DNA of 64,000 nt from Lelliottia sp. JS-SCA-14 (GCF_035593345.1 NZ_CP141606.1:2914001-2978000), one strand, 5' to 3'. Positions 1-9,618 are shown, counted from the first letter of the stretch. The notes: generated from the letters alone by a model not told the origin. Numbers and translations are program-made.

Positions 1-900
1 TTGCGCCAGAGACGCAGCCTGCTGCTCAGTACGGGACGACAAATCGTTGTTCCCCGCCGCGATTTCGGAAATACCGGTGTGCATCGCATAACTGCCCTGT
101 CGCACATCGGTCACCGTTTCGCGAAGCGATCCCTGCATTGCTTTCAGGCTGGCAAAAATGGCTGAAATTTCGTTCTTACCAAATACCGCGACCGGACGCG
201 CCAGATTGCCTTTGGCGATGCTGTCAAAATGGCTGCTGATAATCGCCAGCGGCAGGACGATCATCTTGCGCGACCAGAGCAGCGCCCCGCCGGTGAGAAG
301 CAGCGCCAGGATCACCACGGTGGCGAAAATCACCCCCGACATGTGATAGCTGGTGCGGCTGTCGCTGCTCGCCTCTTCAACGAACTGGTTCATGTCCTGC
401 TGCCAGGCGTTAAAGCTTTTATCGAACGCGGCCTGGGAGTCCTGTACCGGCGCCGTCAGAAAATCTGACAGCTGGTTGTTCTCAAGCCAGGTGGCCTGAT
501 GCTCCAGATCGCTATGCCACTGGCTATAGCCCTTTTGCATCTCGGCTTTCAGCGCTTTGGCTTTGTCGCTGAGCGCCTCCTGCGCGCCGAAGGCGTTAAA
601 CTGCGCTTCGGCCTGTTTCAGGCTGTCACGCGCGGTGGTCATCAGCGCCTTGATGTCATCAGGCGGATAACTTAATGCCGTTAATGTGCCCGCTTTATTC
701 AGCGCGGTGCTGGCCTGCAAAAGCACCGCGCGGGTTTGCGCGAGCGAGGAGCGCTGCTGATTACTCGTCTCAACTTCCTGTAAGTTCTGATAGCCATCGC
801 GAAAAGCCCAGAAAGACAATCCATTACTGCCAACTTGCAACACACCGCAAAGGATCAGAATCAAAAACAGTGTGGTCGAGATACGAATACGATTTAACAT
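1..900 (-). CDS. tap: Tap-type methyl-accepting chemotaxis protein (5' part)
   Basis: Inner-membrane chemoreceptor that signals through CheW and CheA; E. coli Tap senses dipeptides via DppA, and pyrimidines. 300 codons are visible and the frame runs off the left edge (family length about 535). The N-terminus MLNRIRISTTLFLILI is nearly that of E. coli Tap. TM1 spans about 8-30, the periplasmic helical domain 31-186, TM2 187-209, then a HAMP domain and the start of the methylation helix ([15 protein letters not shown]). It lies 43 bp downstream of tar on the same strand, as in E. coli, so it is in the tar-tap-cheRBYZ operon. Confident; only the C-terminus is unseen. Confidence 0.95.
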   Translation of the reverse strand, partial: MLNRIRISTTLFLILILCGVLQVGSNGLSFWAFRDGYQNLQEVETSNQQRSSLAQTRAVLLQASTALNKAGTLTALSYPPDDIKALMTTARDSLKQAEAQFNAFGAQEALSDKAKALKAEMQKGYSQWHSDLEHQATWLENNQLSDFLTAPVQDSQAAFDKSFNAWQQDMNQFVEEASSDSRTSYHMSGVIFATVVILALLLTGGALLWSRKMIVLPLAIISSHFDSIAKGNLARPVAVFGKNEISAIFASLKAMQGSLRETVTDVRQGSYAMHTGISEIAAGNNDLSSRTEQQAASLAQ

Positions 901-943
901 CCACGCTCCCATCAAGCGGTCATTAGCCGCGGTTAAATGTCAG

Positions 944-2611
944 TCAAAATGTTTCCCAGTTTTCTTCTTGTCCGGCGGCCTGCGCGCGGGTGTTGTTCAT
1001 CCTTGCGGCAGGCGCGGCCCCGGCAGAGATTGCCCGGGACGCCACCGTATTTTGTGGTCCAGAGGTAAGGCGAAACGCCGAGACGGCCATCTTCAGACGG
1101 CTCGCCTGGTCTTCCAGCGCAGCGGCCGCGGCCGCGGACTCCTGCACCAGCGCGGCGTTTTGTTGTGTGACACGATCCATTTCTGACACCGCCAGCGCCA
1201 CCTGGTCGATCCCGCGACTCTGCTCATCGGACGCAGAGGCGATTTCGCCCATGATGTCGGTCACGCGCGTCACCGCGTTGACGATGTCGTTCATGGTTTC
1301 ACCCGCGCTTTCAACCAGCACGGAGCCGGTATCGACGCGAGCGACAGAATCTTCTATCAGGGATTTGATCTCTTTTGCCGCGTTGGCGCTGCGGCTCGCC
1401 AGGTTGCGCACTTCCCCGGCGACGACGGCAAAGCCACGCCCCTGCTCGCCCGCACGCGCCGCTTCAACGGCGGCGTTCAGGGCGAGGATGTTGGTCTGGA
1501 AGGCAATCCCGTCGATCACGCTGATGATATCGGCGATTTTTTTCGAGCTTCCGGCGATCTCGTGCATGGTTTTCACCACGCCATCCACCACCTTGCCGCC
1601 GCGCTGTGCGGTTTCGGAGGCGCTTTCTGCCAGATGTGCCGCCTGACGGGCGTTATCGGCGTTTTGCTTCACGGTCGCGGTGAGTTCTTCCATGCTGGCG
1701 GCTGTCTCTTCCAGGGCAGAGGCCTGCTCTTCGGTACGCGAGGAGAGATCGTTGTTGCCCATGGCGATTTCACTGGTGCCGGTGTAGATCGCATCCGATC
1801 CCTGACGCACGTTGGTGACGGTGTCGGTCAGAGAGCGCTGCATGTGATCGACGCTGCCCGCCAGCTCGGTGATTTCGTTACGACCAGAAATCACCAGCGT
1901 TTTGGTCAGGTCGCCACTGGCGATTTCACGAATGTGACCGATCACTCGCGCCAGCGGGTTGAGCAGAATGGCGCGAATGCCGTACCACACGGCCACCAGC
2001 ACAATCACCAGCGCGAGGGCCAGGATCGCCATTTGCCATTTGGCAAAGTGGTAGTCGCTTTTGCTTTCGTTGAAGGCCGCGAGGTACTGCTCGCTGCTGG
2101 CGGTAGCGTATTCGCTCAGCGCTTTGCCAAGGGCGTTTTGCATCCCCTGCGTCGGCTGGGCGAAATAGGCGTCCATATTGCCGTTTTCGAGGAACTGGGT
2201 CAGTTCAGCCAGTCCGGCAGCATAGGCCGTGTATTTTTCGTCAATGTTTTCGCTCGCCTGCACCATGGAAGGCAGCGGCGTAATCTTTTTGAAGGCGTCG
2301 TAGTGTTTCGCGGCGTCGGCCAGGGTCGCGCGCGCATTTTTCAGCAGATCGGTTTTCGCGCTGCTCTGCTGATTGTTCGGGTCCATCATCATGCGGGCGG
2401 AAGAGCGGCTCAGGTTGATACGCGTTTGCAGCATCAGATCCCAGGTCGACGTCAGCTCACTCTGCTGGAGACGTAAATCATTGGAAACAGCAAAACTCTG
2501 CTGGTTATTTTTTAAGGATGAGAAAAACAGCCCACCGGAAATAAGCTGAAGAAGTGCGAAAATGACCAGCACCATCATCAGCATTGTGACAACGCGGATA
2601 CGGTTCAACAT
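944..2611 (-). CDS. tar: Tar-type aspartate/maltose chemoreceptor
   Basis: Methyl-accepting chemotaxis protein of 555 aa, close to E. coli Tar (553). TM1 is at about 7-30, the four-helix periplasmic ligand domain at 31-190 with the motif [12 protein letters not shown] carrying conserved Arg residues of the aspartate site, TM2 at about 190-212, HAMP to about 265, then the long cytoplasmic coiled coil with the invariant tip [19 protein letters not shown]. The C-terminal pentapeptide NWETF is the CheR/CheB tether found only in major receptors. In E. coli tar follows cheW; here about 7 kb of pilus and transporter genes separate them, and tar has its own sigma-28 promoter just upstream. Confidence 0.97.
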   Translation of the reverse strand: MLNRIRVVTMLMMVLVIFALLQLISGGLFFSSLKNNQQSFAVSNDLRLQQSELTSTWDLMLQTRINLSRSSARMMMDPNNQQSSAKTDLLKNARATLADAAKHYDAFKKITPLPSMVQASENIDEKYTAYAAGLAELTQFLENGNMDAYFAQPTQGMQNALGKALSEYATASSEQYLAAFNESKSDYHFAKWQMAILALALVIVLVAVWYGIRAILLNPLARVIGHIREIASGDLTKTLVISGRNEITELAGSVDHMQRSLTDTVTNVRQGSDAIYTGTSEIAMGNNDLSSRTEEQASALEETAASMEELTATVKQNADNARQAAHLAESASETAQRGGKVVDGVVKTMHEIAGSSKKIADIISVIDGIAFQTNILALNAAVEAARAGEQGRGFAVVAGEVRNLASRSANAAKEIKSLIEDSVARVDTGSVLVESAGETMNDIVNAVTRVTDIMGEIASASDEQSRGIDQVALAVSEMDRVTQQNAALVQESAAAAAALEDQASRLKMAVSAFRLTSGPQNTVASRAISAGAAPAARMNNTRAQAAGQEENWETF

Positions 2612-2642
2612 ACAACACCTTCTCTAAGAATTATTAGTGGTG

Positions 2643-2669
2643 TTATCGGCACAGGCTGCGGGAACTTTA
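2643..2669 (-). promoter_or_regulatory. Sigma-28 (FliA) promoter of tar-tap
   Basis: Read on the minus strand: TAAAGTTC, 11 bp, GCCGATAA. This differs by one base from the class 3 flagellar consensus (TAAAGTTT-N11-GCCGATAA), with exact spacing, and ends 31 bp before the tar ATG. It lets tar-tap be transcribed independently of the now distant motAB-cheAW operon. Confidence 0.93.
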
Positions 2670-2695
2670 CATTTGCGAAAGGGAAAAACGTCGGC

Positions 2696-3661
2696 TCAGA
2701 ATGCGACGTCGACGATCAGGGTGTCGGAGTAGGTTCCGGCGGGGGGAGTTGTCTGGCCGGTGAGCACTTTGGCGGTGTAATTATAGGTGCGCAGAAGCCC
2801 GTCAGTACTGACCTGTGATGAGGTGGCGCTCGTCCAGCGCTCGGTTCCGCTGCCGCCCCAGCGGTTGCTGGTCGCCTCTTTATAAATGTCATAATTAATA
2901 TAATTACCGTTGCTTATCATTCGGCGCACGCCATTCGAGGCGTTGGCGCCATTGTTGATGCCGATGGTGTAGGTGCTGCCCTTGGTGCAGGTAACGGAAA
3001 TGGCCTGCGAGACGGTGGGAAAATTTTGCACCAGCGGCGCGCTGTTAAAGTTGACGTTTGGTGTGGTCATTGCGCTGCAATCGTTGGTGACGTTCATGTT
3101 GAGCGTAATGCTGGTGGTGGCGGTGCCGGTTTGCGGCGTGAGGCAAAGTCCGACGGCCCCGACGGAACAGACGTTGTAGTTAATGCTAAAGGTCAACACC
3201 ACCTGATACGGCCCCGCCGTCACGTTTTGCCCCGCTACCGTGCGGAAATAAAGAGGGATGTTGTACTGCTTGGCCCCCAGCAGGTTGAGCAGCGTGGCGC
3301 CGCTCCAGGTATAGGCTTTGGCGATTTGCACTTCGCTGCTGCCGGAACAGCCCGACAGCCCGCACAGCCGGGTGGGAATGACATCGGTGATGGTCGCATT
3401 GTCCGTGCGTTTCATGGTCGCGCGGCTGTTAGCTGAGACGGTCGCGGCGGTGTAGTTCAGGGTTACGGAGTCATTGGTGATGAGGTTCAGGATCGCATCG
3501 CAGCTCACCACCAGCGTGCCGGTGGTTTCAACTTCGCCCGTGCCGCTCAAGGCAAACGACGTCACGCTGCCGAAATTCGCATTGACGGTGCTGATGTTAC
3601 ACACCGCCCAGCTGCCGCCCGAGAACAACAGCAGCATCAGGGCGATCAGCAGGCGTTTCAC
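2696..3661 (-). CDS. Spore coat U domain pilus tip protein (CsuE-like)
   Basis: Last gene of an archaic chaperone-usher pilus operon, probably the two-domain tip adhesin. The start chosen is GTG at 3661, which overlaps the usher stop (GTGA) and opens a signal peptide (KRLLIALMLLLFSGGSWA); the frame is open further upstream, but that part reads as out-of-frame usher sequence. Mature protein holds two spore-coat-U-like (SCPU) beta domains: the first after AVCNISTVNANFG, the second after NDCSAMTTPNVNF, ending in the typical GTYSDTLIVDVAF strand. About 321 aa, which fits CsuE-type tips. No receptor can be inferred. Confidence 0.85.
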   Translation of the reverse strand: MKRLLIALMLLLFSGGSWAVCNISTVNANFGSVTSFALSGTGEVETTGTLVVSCDAILNLITNDSVTLNYTAATVSANSRATMKRTDNATITDVIPTRLCGLSGCSGSSEVQIAKAYTWSGATLLNLLGAKQYNIPLYFRTVAGQNVTAGPYQVVLTFSINYNVCSVGAVGLCLTPQTGTATTSITLNMNVTNDCSAMTTPNVNFNSAPLVQNFPTVSQAISVTCTKGSTYTIGINNGANASNGVRRMISNGNYINYDIYKEATSNRWGGSGTERWTSATSSQVSTDGLLRTYNYTAKVLTGQTTPPAGTYSDTLIVDVAF

Positions 3662-6042
3662 GGGGCCTCCCGGCAGGTCAGCGGCCCGAAGGTTTGCAGC
3701 TTGTGATCCGGATTCGCGCCGATGGTCAGGGTGGCATAGCAGCGTTTCCCCTCCGGCAGAATCACTTCCAGCGGGTTCACGTCGTTGAGATTCTCCAGCC
3801 ACGCGATGCCGTCATACCCGACCACCGCCGTGCTGCGCGCCGCGCGTTTCACCTGGCTGCCGACGGGGATCGCCTCCCCTTGCGGATCGTGCAGAATCAC
3901 GCTCGCCACTCGCTCCTGCTCCATCGGGAAATCCACCAGATAACCGCTGTGACGGCGAATGGCGACGCGGCGTTCCGTCTCTTTGAGCCGCGTATCGGCG
4001 GGCAGATTGAGCGTGTTGATGCTGTAGCTCGCCGGGTAGTAGGCCGATACGCCGCTGACCAGCAGATAGCCGTTGTGATTGGTTTTGCCGACCGGCTGGT
4101 TTTCGTAGTTGACCGGCACGTCCGGGTGGCCGTCGGTGCTGATCACCACGAAGGCGTCGTTGATTTTATTGGCAGCAAACACTTCGTTGTCCATCAGGAC
4201 GATCGAGCCCATCGCCTCGCCCCACCAGGTCATCATGTCCTGCTCGCCGTATCCCCCGCCCTGCACTTCGATATTGTTGTTGCGCCAGCCCAGCGTCGCC
4301 TGCTGATAGTTTTGCGATCTCGACTGATTCGCCCACGCCATATTCCAGCTCAGTCCGCCGTCGGACGGCATCGAGTGGTTGTAGTTGATGCGCTGGGTGC
4401 TGCCGGAATCCGGCGTGTTTTCAAAGGTGACGGCGGCGCTGTCCCGCTCGCCTATCGGAATTTGCAGGGACATCGCCACCGTCCAGTCGCCGCGCTGCTG
4501 GTCGCGACTGGCGGCGAGATAAATACTGCTGCTTCCCCACAGATTGCGGCTCCAGGAGAGGTTCAGCAGCTCGGTTTTCTGGCTGTCAAAACTCTCCACG
4601 CCAATCCACGCCGCGCCGATATTGCCGTAGTTACCGAGATTAAAAGTGAGCGAATACTGGTCGGTATTGCGGCTCAGGCTGGCGATGGGCTGATCGTGCT
4701 CATCATAGATAGTCGGCTGATCGTAGAGCGCCAGGTTGCCGTATCCGCGATCGCGCCGGGAGTGCTGCGTCGCGAGGCTAAAGGCGCTGGTGCTGTACTG
4801 ATAGCCCCAGTTGATCTGCCCGCCGTCGTCGCCTCTCATTCGGCTGTGGGTGTAAGAGCCGTTGACCACGCCGAGCTGCCCCAGTTTGACCACCGTTCCC
4901 GCCCCGCCGAGGGCCAGCTCTTCTGCCGCTTCGCCGTGCCCTTCCAGGCTCAGCCAGTCGGTTAAGCCGTAACGATACGAGCCGCTGCCCGCCGCCGGGC
5001 CGTAGTCAAAATTCTTGATGCCGTAGCTGCGACGCAGACTCCCCAGCGTCACCGCCCCATCGCTCAGCCCCTGCTTGAGGAGATCGCTGGTGACATAGAA
5101 CGGCATGGTGGTGCTGACCTGGCGCCCGAGCGCATCGGTGGTGATCAGTACCGCGTCCCCTGCACCGTTGATGTAGGGCAGATTGGTGAGGGTGAACGGG
5201 CCGGGCTGGAGCTGCGTCGAGCCGGAACGATAGCCGTTGATGAACAGATCCACCGACGTCGGCACCGCCGCTTCGCCGGAAAACTCCGGCAGCGGCCAGG
5301 TGACCAGGTCCGGACGCAGGGAGAAGTCGCGCCCGTAGCTGATCCCGCCCATGCGTACGCTACTGCTCCAGCTTAACGCATCGCTGATCACATCCCCGGC
5401 GGTCCAGGTGGTCGCGTCGTCTTCATTGGTGATCATCACCGTGGTGTCGTAACGGACGTACCCTTCCTGCTGGCCCGAGTCACCGGCAAAGCTTTTGCGC
5501 GTATACCCGGTTGAAGAGAGCGACCCGTTTTCATTGAAATAGCGGAACTCGTGCCAGAGCGAGGCCTGGCCGCCGATGTGTTCCGTGTGGTTGGTGTAGA
5601 GATCGTAATTGAGCAGCGCGCCCCTGCCATACTGGGGCTTGCTCTGGGCGGTCTGTCCGCCGAAGGGCGTGACCCGGGTCGATACCCAGTCGCGCGGGAC
5701 GCTCAGCAGCAGGCGCTGGGCGGCACTGTCATACTCCACGCCCACATGCGCCAGCCGGGAGAGATCGACTTCGCCGTTCGGCACCTGTTCCGGCGGCAGA
5801 CCGGCGCGCAGCAGATCGGCGCTGGAGATAAAAAAAGTCCCGTTGCGCTGCGTGACGGGGACCACCAGGCCGGTGTCGTAGTGGTTGATCACCACCGAGA
5901 GCTGGAACACGGCCTCGCTGTTGAGCGCCTGCGCATCCGGCGGGGGCGGTAAACTGTCATCACCGTTTTCGGCCCAGGCGCTGGTCGTCACGCAAAGCAG
6001 GATGATCATCGCCGGTTTCAGTGGGCGGGCGCCGACTGCCAT
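3658..6042 (-). CDS. Archaic-type fimbrial outer-membrane usher (CsuD-like)
   Basis: Outer-membrane usher of 794 aa that secretes and assembles pilus subunits handed over by the periplasmic chaperone. Signal peptide is about 1-24 (ending TTSAWA). An N-terminal chaperone-binding domain is followed by a 24-strand barrel region rich in Tyr and Gly, a plug-like segment (TSVDLFINGYRSGSTQLQPG, about 250-280) and C-terminal domains ending near TFGPLTCREAP. The 25-bp overlap with the chaperone gene and 4-bp overlap with the tip gene indicate translational coupling. ATG 6042 is preferred because it gives a basic n-region (ARPLK); ATG 6009 is an alternative. Confidence 0.9.
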   Translation of the reverse strand: MAVGARPLKPAMIILLCVTTSAWAENGDDSLPPPPDAQALNSEAVFQLSVVINHYDTGLVVPVTQRNGTFFISSADLLRAGLPPEQVPNGEVDLSRLAHVGVEYDSAAQRLLLSVPRDWVSTRVTPFGGQTAQSKPQYGRGALLNYDLYTNHTEHIGGQASLWHEFRYFNENGSLSSTGYTRKSFAGDSGQQEGYVRYDTTVMITNEDDATTWTAGDVISDALSWSSSVRMGGISYGRDFSLRPDLVTWPLPEFSGEAAVPTSVDLFINGYRSGSTQLQPGPFTLTNLPYINGAGDAVLITTDALGRQVSTTMPFYVTSDLLKQGLSDGAVTLGSLRRSYGIKNFDYGPAAGSGSYRYGLTDWLSLEGHGEAAEELALGGAGTVVKLGQLGVVNGSYTHSRMRGDDGGQINWGYQYSTSAFSLATQHSRRDRGYGNLALYDQPTIYDEHDQPIASLSRNTDQYSLTFNLGNYGNIGAAWIGVESFDSQKTELLNLSWSRNLWGSSSIYLAASRDQQRGDWTVAMSLQIPIGERDSAAVTFENTPDSGSTQRINYNHSMPSDGGLSWNMAWANQSRSQNYQQATLGWRNNNIEVQGGGYGEQDMMTWWGEAMGSIVLMDNEVFAANKINDAFVVISTDGHPDVPVNYENQPVGKTNHNGYLLVSGVSAYYPASYSINTLNLPADTRLKETERRVAIRRHSGYLVDFPMEQERVASVILHDPQGEAIPVGSQVKRAARSTAVVGYDGIAWLENLNDVNPLEVILPEGKRCYATLTIGANPDHKLQTFGPLTCREAP

Positions 6043-6767
6043 TGCGCGTTCCCGGCGTTAATTTGCGCACTCATCTGGCTGGCCTGATGCACGCCTGCCG
6101 GCAACGGCCAGCTGCGGGTACTGTCCGGGAGGACATAGCCCAGCAGACCGTCGGCGATGGTCCGCTTGTCGAGCAACACCTGGCTCAGACGGACGTGGAC
6201 ATCGCCCCGATTGCGTACCTGCAGTGCGGGTTTACCGTCCTCCTGCACAATCTTCCAGCTCAGGTTTTGCGGCTCCACCAGGGCGTGATGCGCCCCCTCT
6301 TTGATCGTCGGGATGCCCTGGCCGTAGACGAACAGCGGAATGGAGTAGCGCATCTGGATTTTTAGGCCGATTTCGGGACGGGATTTGTCGCCGGGCTGAG
6401 GAATTTCGTCGACGATAATGCGGTAGGCTTGCTCGACGCCCATCGGAACGTCGTTCTGCTTGATAAGACGAATCAGCTGCTTGCCGTCTTTGCCAATGGT
6501 GACAATCGGCGGGCTGGCGACCACATCCTGCTGAGCGGTGTAGCGCTCGAAACCGTTCTCCTGCTTCCAGCGCATTATGCGCACCTGCATGGTGGTGGCG
6601 CTGTTACCCTGATTCTGGATCCACAGCTCGGTGGCTTTGGTATCCGCGGAAAGCCAGGGGTCGATCGGCCACAGCAGAATGGTCGCCGCCGCGTTGGCCC
6701 TCCCCGTCATCACGGCCAGGACGGCCCACATCCCCAGTACGCCATAGCGAATAGATGATGCCTTCAT
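6018..6767 (-). CDS. Periplasmic pilus chaperone (CsuC-like)
   Basis: Two-domain PapD-like chaperone of 249 aa from the archaic chaperone-usher class. Signal peptide to about residue 26 (ends GRANA). The G1-like strand region ILLWPIDPWLSAD and the domain-1 strand IVTIGKDGKQLIRLIKQND carry the donor pattern that complements subunits; the interdomain motif is QMRYSIPLFVYGQG. It sits between the pilin genes and the usher, which is the Csu operon order (pilins, chaperone, usher, tip). Confidence 0.9.
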   Translation of the reverse strand: MKASSIRYGVLGMWAVLAVMTGRANAAATILLWPIDPWLSADTKATELWIQNQGNSATTMQVRIMRWKQENGFERYTAQQDVVASPPIVTIGKDGKQLIRLIKQNDVPMGVEQAYRIIVDEIPQPGDKSRPEIGLKIQMRYSIPLFVYGQGIPTIKEGAHHALVEPQNLSWKIVQEDGKPALQVRNRGDVHVRLSQVLLDKRTIADGLLGYVLPDSTRSWPLPAGVHQASQMSAQINAGNAQWQSAPAH

Positions 6768-6784
6768 TGACCTTCTCCCTTAGA

Positions 6785-7333
6785 TCACCATGACAAGGTC
6801 ACAGTGAGTTGATCTGAATAGGTGCCGGCCGGGCTAAACCCCGTCAGCAGCGCCACACCAAACAGCGGCAGCGCAATATTGTTGCTATTGGTATAGGTCA
6901 CCGGCACCGCCTGATTGACCCCGATCTCACTGTTAGCCGCCAGCGAACTGCTGCTGTACAGGCGGTAGGCCACCATTTCCGTGCCGCTGGCCCGCTGCAT
7001 CCTGCGCACCGAAGAGTAGTGCTGCCCGCCGTCGATACTCATACTCAGGGCGACGTTGGGCGTGCAGGCGATCGACAAGGATCCGTTCGGCACAAAGCTG
7101 GTGCTGACCTGCCCGGTCGCAACGCCGGATCGCGTACCGAAGTTAAGCGTCCCGAGCACGCCGCCGGTGCCTGTCGTCACCGAACAGCCCGGCACGATCG
7201 TCGCCGACACCTGAAACGACTGCGAGGTGACCGCGCGCGCCGTTCCCACTGCCGCTACCCCGGCGATGAGCACAAATACAAGGCGCAGTTTTCCCTCTGC
7301 GATTTTTCGCAGACGTGAGATGACATCGGTCAT
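6785..7333 (-). CDS. Spore coat U domain pilin subunit
   Basis: Secreted 182-aa SCPU-domain protein. The signal peptide ends near residue 34 (GTARA), followed by a single beta domain with two conserved cysteines (GCSVTTG and IACTP) and a C-terminal GTYSDQLTVTLSW strand, the pattern of Csu-type subunits. It is the second gene of the pilus operon, 17 bp upstream of the chaperone, and is probably a minor or adaptor subunit. Confidence 0.87.
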   Translation of the reverse strand: MTDVISRLRKIAEGKLRLVFVLIAGVAAVGTARAVTSQSFQVSATIVPGCSVTTGTGGVLGTLNFGTRSGVATGQVSTSFVPNGSLSIACTPNVALSMSIDGGQHYSSVRRMQRASGTEMVAYRLYSSSSLAANSEIGVNQAVPVTYTNSNNIALPLFGVALLTGFSPAGTYSDQLTVTLSW

Positions 7334-7347
7334 TTCCGGCGCTGGAA

Positions 7348-7917
7348 CTAGTAGGTCACGCTGACGTTAATGGTGTCCGTATAGGTTCCCGGTACCACGG
7401 TGACGCTGTTCCCGCCCCCGGTAATTCGGCCATACAGGGTGTAGCTGTCGACGCCGCCTGCGGTGGAGGCCACCGGGAGCGGTGCGTTGTTGGCGATCAC
7501 GTTGTTAAATCCGCTGTCGCTAAACAGGCTGTAGGCCACGCCCTGCGCGGTGTTGGCGGTATTCACCAGGTAGCGCGCAGGCGTGCCCGGCGTGCCGACA
7601 ACGGTACCCGGCGCGGTGGAGTTGGTGTTTCCGGTGATCGCCACCGTATAGCTGGCGGTCGTACACTGGATGGTGAAGGTGTTCCCTCCGCTGGCACCCG
7701 CTAACTGGGTGGTGAGGGTGGAGAAAGTGGCGGGATGGGTCCCGAAATCAAGGCTACCGAAATTGATGCCGTTTTGGGTCGGAGAGCCGTTGATCAGACA
7801 GCCGTTGGTTAATGTCAACGTGGCACCGATGGTCCCGCTGCTGGTCACCGCCATCGCCTGCTGCGCCGCGAAAACCAGCATGCCGCCCGTACAGATCAGA
7901 AGGAGTTTACTTTTCAT
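7348..7917 (-). CDS. Major spore coat U domain pilin (CsuA/B-like)
   Basis: First gene of the operon, 189 aa. Signal peptide about 1-23 (ends QQAMA). The mature part begins VTSSGTIGATLTLTNGC and is Gly/Thr/Ser rich with paired cysteines, ending GTYTDTINVSVTY. Position and composition make it the likely major rod subunit of an archaic (sigma-class) chaperone-usher pilus; relatives build thin adhesive biofilm pili in Acinetobacter. Confidence 0.87.
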   Translation of the reverse strand: MKSKLLLICTGGMLVFAAQQAMAVTSSGTIGATLTLTNGCLINGSPTQNGINFGSLDFGTHPATFSTLTTQLAGASGGNTFTIQCTTASYTVAITGNTNSTAPGTVVGTPGTPARYLVNTANTAQGVAYSLFSDSGFNNVIANNAPLPVASTAGGVDSYTLYGRITGGGNSVTVVPGTYTDTINVSVTY

Positions 7918-8346
7918 TTACAGCCCTCCAGAAAGTGTTGCCCTTCGTATTTTATTTATACCACTCAATCTGTTAGCACCACTTAACATTCCCAATCAGC
8001 GCTTATTGAGAATTTAGTTTATGGATCGCGGTTCAACCACCAGGGCAATTGGACCTCATACCTTTGCCCTATTGATGTTTTATTCCAATTTAAAACAATA
8101 AGTTACATGTTTTGCGATAGGTTTAAACGCCGCTTTGTTGAGGATATATTCACAATAATGTGATTAGCGTCACAATATATCACTCGCCCGTTAGCAACAA
8201 AATTAATAAAACTTAAAAATTTGTTGTATCTGCATTCGCTTTACTTCAATTTATGCGATGAATGTATTTGTGCGCTGAAATAAAAAAAAACATATGACTC
8301 AGCGCACTGATGACAACTTAGGCGCATAAACAGAGGGTCTTTTTTC
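7918..8346. promoter_or_regulatory. AT-rich divergent control region (pilus operon / symporter)
   Basis: 429 bp without a gene between the divergently read pilin and symporter genes. Clearly more AT-rich than its flanks, as expected of a promoter region open to H-NS. It contains a perfect CRP-type palindrome (separate entry). No convincing individual -10/-35 pair was assigned. Confidence 0.6.
8159..8174. promoter_or_regulatory. CRP-cAMP binding site
   Basis: TGTGA-TTAGCG-TCACA is a perfect match to the CRP core TGTGA-N6-TCACA. It lies about 180 bp before the symporter GTG and 240 bp before the pilin ATG, so either or both could be under catabolite control; C4-dicarboxylate carriers such as dctA are known CRP targets. 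Confidence 0.8.
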
Positions 8347-9606
8347 GTGGCAAGTGCAAACAAACTCACGCTCTTCATCGTGATTTTCATGCTGGCGGGT
8401 ATTCTTTCAGGGGCAGTCATTCACGAGTACGCGTCTGCCGACGCTATCGCGACCTGGGCAGACAACATCACACTCCTCACCGATATTTTCCTCCGACTGA
8501 TCAAAATGGTGATCGCTCCGCTGGTGTTCAGCACACTGACGGTGGGCATTATGAAGCTCGGTGAAACCTCCACCATTGGCCGCGTCGGCGGGAAAGCGAT
8601 GGTGTGGTTTATCAGCTCGTCGGTGCTATCCATATTGGTCGGTCTGTTTATTGTCACCCTGGAGCAGCCCGGCACGGGCCTGAACCTGACGATCCCGGCG
8701 GGCTCTGTCGACACCGGGCTGGCAGTCAGCGGGATGTCGCTGAAGGGGTTCCTGTCGCACACGATTCCGACCAGTATTGTCGGCGCGATGGCGAATAATG
8801 AAATTCTGCAGATCGTGGTCTTCTCGATGTTCTTCGGCATCGGCGGCGCGTCGCTGGGCGAGAAGTTCAACGCCCCGCTGGTCGCCGCGCTGGACGTGGT
8901 CTCGCATATCATGCTGAAAGTAACCGGCTACGTGATGTACGTTGCGCCGCTGGCGATTTTCGCCGCCATTTCTTCGGTCATCGCCACCCAGGGGCTGGGC
9001 ATTTTGCTCAACTACGCCTCGTTTATCGGTGGATATTACGTCGCCATTCTGCTGACCTGCCTGGTGCTGCTGGCGGTGGGCTATATGGTGCTGAAAAAAG
9101 AGGTCTTCCGCCTGGTCAGCATGCTGAAAGATCCGGTACTGGTGGCCTTTACCACCAGTAGCTCAGAGGCCGCTTACCCGAAAACGCTGGAGCAGCTCAC
9201 CCGCTTTGGCTGCTCGCGCAATATCGTCTCCTTTGTCCTGCCGATTGGTTACTCCTTCAACCTGGTCGGCTCGATGGTCTATTGCTCCTTTGCGTCGATG
9301 TTTATCGCCCAGGCTTACAATATTCATCTGAGCTTTGCCGAGGTGACCGTCCTGATGCTCACCCTCATGCTGGCGTCAAAAGGGATCGCCGGTGTCCCGC
9401 GTTCCGCGCTGGTGGTGCTCGCCGCGACTATCCCGAGTTTCAACATTCCGGTTGCGGGGATTTTGCTGCTGATGGGAATCGATCACTTCCTCGATATGGG
9501 CCGCTCGGCGATTAACGTGCTGGGCAACGGGATCGCCACCGCGATGCTGGCGCAGAATGAGGGCTTGCTGGAAGAAGAGCCAGAGCTGGTGGAGCAGGAA
9601 GCGTAA
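8347..9606 (+). CDS. DAACS-family dicarboxylate/amino acid:cation symporter
   Basis: Integral inner-membrane secondary transporter of 419 aa related to DctA, GltP and other glutamate/C4-dicarboxylate symporters. Begins at GTG 8347, preceded by AGAGGG. Eight TM helices plus re-entrant loops are expected; family motifs visible are the serine-rich hairpin AFTTSSSEAAYPKTL (about 264-278), the NLVGSMVYCSFASMFIAQ helix and GIAGVPRSALVVLAATI near 340. The substrate cannot be decided from sequence. It is adjacent to the chemotaxis genes but is not part of that operon in E. coli, so it probably entered with the pilus block. Confidence 0.85.
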   Translation: MASANKLTLFIVIFMLAGILSGAVIHEYASADAIATWADNITLLTDIFLRLIKMVIAPLVFSTLTVGIMKLGETSTIGRVGGKAMVWFISSSVLSILVGLFIVTLEQPGTGLNLTIPAGSVDTGLAVSGMSLKGFLSHTIPTSIVGAMANNEILQIVVFSMFFGIGGASLGEKFNAPLVAALDVVSHIMLKVTGYVMYVAPLAIFAAISSVIATQGLGILLNYASFIGGYYVAILLTCLVLLAVGYMVLKKEVFRLVSMLKDPVLVAFTTSSSEAAYPKTLEQLTRFGCSRNIVSFVLPIGYSFNLVGSMVYCSFASMFIAQAYNIHLSFAEVTVLMLTLMLASKGIAGVPRSALVVLAATIPSFNIPVAGILLLMGIDHFLDMGRSAINVLGNGIATAMLAQNEGLLEEEPELVEQEA

Positions 9607-9618
9607 GGTGTAAAAAAA

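Noticed and set aside
1562..2476. 304-codon plus-strand ORF opposite tar
   Set aside because: Lies wholly within tar, no recognisable protein features, no ribosome site.
3694..4965. 423-codon plus-strand ORF opposite the usher
   Set aside because: Composition and position are those of a shadow frame of the usher gene.
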